This document shows, piece by piece, positions 14,592 to 17,875 of a stretch of DNA of 17,875 bases (its first letter is position 1; every line of letters starts with the position of its first letter). Source of the DNA: Bacteroidota bacterium (lineage in GTDB: Bacteria > Bacteroidota > Bacteroidia > Cytophagales > Cyclobacteriaceae); assembly GCA_023431285.1 (NCBI GenBank), contig JAEYXN010000293.1:1-17875 (forward strand). Reading direction: 5' to 3'. The position numbers and the translations under genes are program-made. Under the pieces are notes generated by a model. That model did not search any database and was not told the DNA's origin. It saw only the letters and a program-made list of their open reading frames with translations.

Positions 14592-15368
14592 ATGAGCGTC
14601 CTTTCAACTGATATAAATGAAAGCATCCTGACCGTCACAATTGCGCGGCAGGAAGCTTTAAATGCTTTAAATCAAGAAGTCATAAGCCGCCTGACCAACC
14701 TTTTCAGTGAAATCGGCCAATCAGGTGATATAAGAGGCGTCATTATAACCGGACAAGGTGAGAAAGCGTTTGTCGCCGGGGCGGATATAAAAGAGTTTTC
14801 CGGGCTGGATCGGCAAAACGCCTATGAGTTGTCAATCAAGGGGCAAAGGCTGTTTAACAGCATAGCTTCATTCAATAAACCTGTGATCGCAGCCGTTAAT
14901 GGCTTTGCGCTTGGCGGGGGATGTGAATTGGCTATGGCTTGCCACATGCGGTTTGCAACGACCAATGCAAAATTCGGTCAGCCGGAAATAAACCTGGGGA
15001 TAGTGCCAGGGTATGGAGGTACGCAGCGACTGGCGCAGTTAATTGGCAGGGGAAAGGCGTTGGAGTTCCTCTTGTCGGGCGATATGTTTCCGGCTGAGGA
15101 GGCCAGGCAATTAGGATTGGTGAATCACGTTTTTCCATCGCGGGACGAAATGTTAAGTGCCGCACATAACTTACTGAAGAAGATCTCCACCAAAAGTCCG
15201 ATCACCATCGCTCATATGATTCAAGCCGTTAATGCAGCATACTCGTTCGAGAATGCAGGTTATGAAGCCGAGGCCAAAGCCTTTGCAGATTGTGCGACCA
15301 CTCAGGATTTTCGTGAGGGGACCTCGGCATTTCTGGAAAAAAGAAAACCTGTTTTTAAAGGCGAATAG
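14592..15368 (+). CDS. Enoyl-CoA hydratase/isomerase family protein (crotonase fold)
   Basis: The 258-residue protein matches the crotonase family in length. It hydrates or isomerises trans-2-enoyl-CoA in fatty acid or amino acid breakdown. Visible motifs are AFVAGADIKEF (59-69) and NGFALGGGCELAMACH (103-118), which form the oxyanion hole, and GQPEINLGIVPGYGGTQRL (129-147). Both catalytic glutamates of hydratases are present, as Glu112 and Glu132, spaced 20 apart as in the rat enzyme, so a true hydratase is likely. The exact substrate cannot be told. The ATG at 14592 gives the family start; an upstream TTG at 14538 would add 18 unrelated residues. The flippase gene follows after 12 bases. Confidence 0.9.
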   Translation: MSVLSTDINESILTVTIARQEALNALNQEVISRLTNLFSEIGQSGDIRGVIITGQGEKAFVAGADIKEFSGLDRQNAYELSIKGQRLFNSIASFNKPVIAAVNGFALGGGCELAMACHMRFATTNAKFGQPEINLGIVPGYGGTQRLAQLIGRGKALEFLLSGDMFPAEEARQLGLVNHVFPSRDEMLSAAHNLLKKISTKSPITIAHMIQAVNAAYSFENAGYEAEAKAFADCATTQDFREGTSAFLEKRKPVFKGE

Positions 15369-15380
15369 GGCTGCAGATTA

Positions 15381-16823
15381 ATGAGCAAGATAAAGCGACT
15401 TGCAGGCGACACAGTTCTTTATGGACTCGGCAGTATCGTTCCGAGGTTCATTAACTTTCTTTTAGTAACCCTGCATACGGAGGTATTCGCGCCCGAAGAG
15501 TATAGCGTTATCGCAAAGGTGTTTGCGTATACCGCGGTCGTTAATACAATATTTCTTTTCGGGATGGAGACGGCATATTTTCGGTTTGCCACGCGGAACG
15601 ACCTGACGGAACACCAGGTTTTTAATCTCACCCAGACTATCGTCGTCGCCATAAGCCTGCCTCTCACGGCACTTTTGATCTATTTCTCCGCTGATCTCGC
15701 TGTGTTCATAAATATCGAAGGTAAAGGTCAGTACATTCAATGGCTGGCCCTGATCATGCTTACCGATGCAATGGTTGCGATCCCCTTTGCGAGACTCAGA
15801 CTGCAAAAGAAATCTGTTCTGTTTGCGGTAGGAAAAATTTCGAACATCCTGATCCTGGTTGGACTGAATCTCTACCTGCTAAAGGTTGTCTATGATGCTT
15901 CTATTGGAATTGGCTATGTATTGATCGCCAATCTTCTGGCTAACCTCTTCTACATCCTGTTTTTTGGTAAGATCCTCCTTAGCTGGAGACCGCGCATCCA
16001 AAAAGATATTAGTAGTGCCCTGTTCACTTATGGCTATCCAATTATGATCACCGGGTTAGCGGGGATGACTAACGAGATGTTCTCGAGGGTCATGCTTGAG
16101 GAATGGTTGCCACCAGGTTTTTACGAAGACAAGTCCAGTGAATTCGCTCTGGGTGTATTCGGAGCTTGCTATAAGCTTGCCGTATTAATGAGTCTGGCCG
16201 TAACTGCATTTCGGTACGCAGCCGAGCCGTTCTTCTTTTCGAACGCGTCTGATAAAACCAGCCCTGAACTATTCGCACGGGTAAATCATTATTTCGTTAT
16301 CGTTTGCTGCGTGATACTTCTTGGTGTCGGCATCAATCTGGATATCTTCAAATATTTCTTGGGCAACCCTGAATATTGGGAAGGCCTGCATATCGTTCCT
16401 ATTCTACTTCTCGCGTATCTGTTCCTCGGCGTCTACTTTAATTTCTCTGTTTGGTTCAAACTCACGGACCGGACATACTGGGGAACAATTATCGCAATCA
16501 TTGGCGCGGTAATCACAATCGTTGGCAACTATGTTTTGATTCCACTTTATGGTTATGAAGGAAGTAGTGTTGCCACGTTGCTTTGTTACTTTTTGATGAC
16601 TGGTATCTGCTATGTCGTTGGGCAGAAATATTATCCGATCCCTTACGGCTTAACCAAAAGCGCAGCCTACATCATCGCGACAACGATTACGGTCTACCTT
16701 GTAAACAGCATAGAGATTTCAAATGCCTGGCTGGCATTAAGTTTTCATGCTGCGGTGATAGCAGTGTTTCTGTTGATCGTTTTTATTTTTGAAAGAGGGG
16801 AATTGAGAAAATTGGTGAAGTGA
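15381..16823 (+). CDS. Polysaccharide/oligosaccharide flippase (Wzx-like, MATE/MOP superfamily)
   Basis: The 480-residue protein is hydrophobic throughout, with about 12-14 membrane helices. It opens with the amphipathic RLAGDTVLYGLGSIVPRFINFLL pattern found in polysaccharide biosynthesis flippases of the MOP superfamily, which move lipid-linked sugars across the inner membrane. Length is usual for the family. It starts 12 bases after the enoyl-CoA hydratase stop, so they are probably co-transcribed, although the functions are not obviously related. The sugar nucleotidyltransferase follows 59 bases later. The substrate (O-antigen, capsule or other glycan) cannot be read from the sequence. Confidence 0.88.
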   Translation: MSKIKRLAGDTVLYGLGSIVPRFINFLLVTLHTEVFAPEEYSVIAKVFAYTAVVNTIFLFGMETAYFRFATRNDLTEHQVFNLTQTIVVAISLPLTALLIYFSADLAVFINIEGKGQYIQWLALIMLTDAMVAIPFARLRLQKKSVLFAVGKISNILILVGLNLYLLKVVYDASIGIGYVLIANLLANLFYILFFGKILLSWRPRIQKDISSALFTYGYPIMITGLAGMTNEMFSRVMLEEWLPPGFYEDKSSEFALGVFGACYKLAVLMSLAVTAFRYAAEPFFFSNASDKTSPELFARVNHYFVIVCCVILLGVGINLDIFKYFLGNPEYWEGLHIVPILLLAYLFLGVYFNFSVWFKLTDRTYWGTIIAIIGAVITIVGNYVLIPLYGYEGSSVATLLCYFLMTGICYVVGQKYYPIPYGLTKSAAYIIATTITVYLVNSIEISNAWLALSFHAAVIAVFLLIVFIFERGELRKLVK

Positions 16824-16829
16824 ATTCTC

Positions 16830-16837
16830 TACCTTTA
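16830..16837 (+). promoter_or_regulatory. Candidate -7 box before the nucleotidyltransferase
   Basis: TACCTTTA is one mismatch from TAnnTTTG and lies 45 bases upstream of the ATG at 16883. No -33 TTG is seen at the right distance, so read-through from the flippase gene is equally possible. Confidence 0.3.
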
Positions 16838-16882
16838 ACGGAAATACATTTAACGCCTTGAATTAATCCATCTTATACATCT

Positions 16883-17875
16883 ATGAACATTATCATTCCA
16901 ATGGCGGGACTGGGAAAAAGAATGCGCCCGCACACGCTTACAGTACCGAAACCTCTGCTACCAATTGCCGGTAAACCAATTGTTCACCGTCTCGTGGAAG
17001 ACATCGCAAAGGTTTGTCCGGAGAAAATCGACAAAATCGGTTTTATCGTGCATCCAAGTTTTGGCAAAGAAGTGGAGGACAGTCTGAAGAAGATTGCTCA
17101 GGACGTAGGCGCGGAAGGAAAAATATATTACCAGGAGAAGGCAATGGGAATTTCGCACGCGCTTCTGTTTGCGAAAGAACTTTTTACAGGCAAAGTGATT
17201 GTCGCTTTCGCGGACACATTGTTTAAGGCAGACTTCAAGCTTGATACTTCAAAAGATGGCATCATCTGGGTTCAGCGGGTAGCCGATCCGTCGCAGTTTG
17301 GTGTAGTGAAACTAAATGAGAATGGTGAAATCATTGATCTGGTAGAGAAGCCATCAACATTTGTTTCTGACCTCGCTATCATCGGAATCTATTTCTTCAA
17401 AGATGGCGGAGGGCTCGCTGCCGAAATGCAGTACCTCATTGATAACGACATTAAGGATAAGGGCGAGTATCAGTTCACATCTGCATTGCAGGGACTGAAC
17501 AAGAAGGGTGCGAAGCTCATGCCTGGTGAAGTGAAGGAATGGCTCGACTGCGGAAACAAGAATGTTACCGTACAGACAAATCAGCGTTATCTTGAATTCA
17601 TCAAAGATCAAAAGCTTGTTTCTGACAAGGCTGTCATTAAAAACTCTGTGGTTATTCCACCGTGTTTTATCGGAGAAGGAGTTGTTCTGGAGAACTCTGT
17701 CGTAGGTCCGTACGTATCGGTAGGCGAGAAAACAAAGATCTCCGACAGCAGAATACGCAACTCAATCATCCAGAAGGAAACAGCTATTTCTTCAGTGGTG
17801 TTGGAAAATAGCATGTTGGGGAATTTCGTTAGTTTTGAAGGACGTCCACAGGACTTAAGTCTCGGCGACTACAAC
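16883..17875 (+). CDS. Sugar-phosphate nucleotidyltransferase, 3' end missing
   Basis: The frame is open from ATG 16883 to the right edge, giving 331 residues with no stop. Visible features: the nucleotide-binding loop AGLGKRMRPHTLTVPKPLLPI (8-28, with Arg13 and Lys23), KAMGISHA (86-93), Asp111 in FADTLF for the metal, and EKP (155-157). From about 245 the protein shows hexapeptide repeats (SVVIPPCFIGEGVVLENSVV and on) of a left-handed beta helix. This is the RmlA/GlmU-like family that activates sugar-1-phosphates with NTP. Relatives end a few residues after SLGDY, so probably only a few codons are missing. Sugar and nucleotide specificity are unknown. It may supply sugars for the glycan moved by the upstream flippase. 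Confidence 0.9.
   Translation, partial: MNIIIPMAGLGKRMRPHTLTVPKPLLPIAGKPIVHRLVEDIAKVCPEKIDKIGFIVHPSFGKEVEDSLKKIAQDVGAEGKIYYQEKAMGISHALLFAKELFTGKVIVAFADTLFKADFKLDTSKDGIIWVQRVADPSQFGVVKLNENGEIIDLVEKPSTFVSDLAIIGIYFFKDGGGLAAEMQYLIDNDIKDKGEYQFTSALQGLNKKGAKLMPGEVKEWLDCGNKNVTVQTNQRYLEFIKDQKLVSDKAVIKNSVVIPPCFIGEGVVLENSVVGPYVSVGEKTKISDSRIRNSIIQKETAISSVVLENSMLGNFVSFEGRPQDLSLGDYN

Noticed and set aside
1..17875. CRISPR arrays, tRNA or rRNA genes, insertion sequences, phage genes
   Set aside because: Nothing resembling direct-repeat arrays, transposases, integrases or cloverleaf genes was seen by eye.

Overview
The window looks like an ordinary chromosomal stretch of a member of the Bacteroidota, most likely the Cytophagales or a close relative. 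The evidence is: a protein with a type IX secretion C-terminal sorting domain; FadL/OmpP1-like and Tyr/Asn-rich exported proteins; an SDR-type (epimerase-like) threonine dehydrogenase; a paired DUF1599 and DoxX gene; and promoter boxes of the TAnnTTTG type sitting a few bases before start codons, with no obvious Shine-Dalgarno sequences. I saw no rRNA, tRNA, CRISPR array, insertion sequence or phage gene. No intergenic gap exceeds about 250 bases.

Layout. Positions 1-2693 (+): the 3' part of a Tyr/Asn/Trp/Gly-rich exported protein, then a FadL/OmpP1-like outer membrane barrel. Positions 2683-4844 (-): an operon of DUF1599 protein, DoxX-family membrane protein and shikimate kinase. Positions 4906-9911 (+), divergent from it: dihydropteroate synthase (folP), diadenylate cyclase (cdaA) and a large WD40-caspase protein whose only conventional start lies inside cdaA. 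Positions 9970-10404 (+): a small two-helix membrane protein. Positions 10406-11934 (-): a small proline-tailed protein and kbl. Positions 12012-12971 (+), divergent from those: SDR-type L-threonine dehydrogenase. Positions 12968-14344 (-): a secreted beta-solenoid protein with a T9SS tail. Positions 14592-17875 (+): enoyl-CoA hydratase, a polysaccharide flippase and a sugar-phosphate nucleotidyltransferase cut off just before its end.

How the genes fit together. Threonine dehydrogenase and Kbl form the two-step route from threonine to glycine plus acetyl-CoA. They are transcribed divergently across a 77-base gap carrying a perfect GCCTAA-N6-TTAGGC dyad, a good candidate for shared control. 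Shikimate kinase (towards chorismate and p-aminobenzoate) and FolP (which uses p-aminobenzoate) lie on the two arms of another short divergent promoter region. CdaA makes c-di-AMP in the cytoplasm, whereas the overlapping WD40-caspase appears to be exported, so a direct link is not assumed. The flippase and nucleotidyltransferase suggest cell-surface polysaccharide work.

Nothing here is a clearly new multi-gene system. The most interesting items are the exported double-propeller WD40-caspase overlapping cdaA, the duplicated DUF1599 protein, the dyad between kbl and the threonine dehydrogenase gene, and the small proline-tailed protein attached to kbl.
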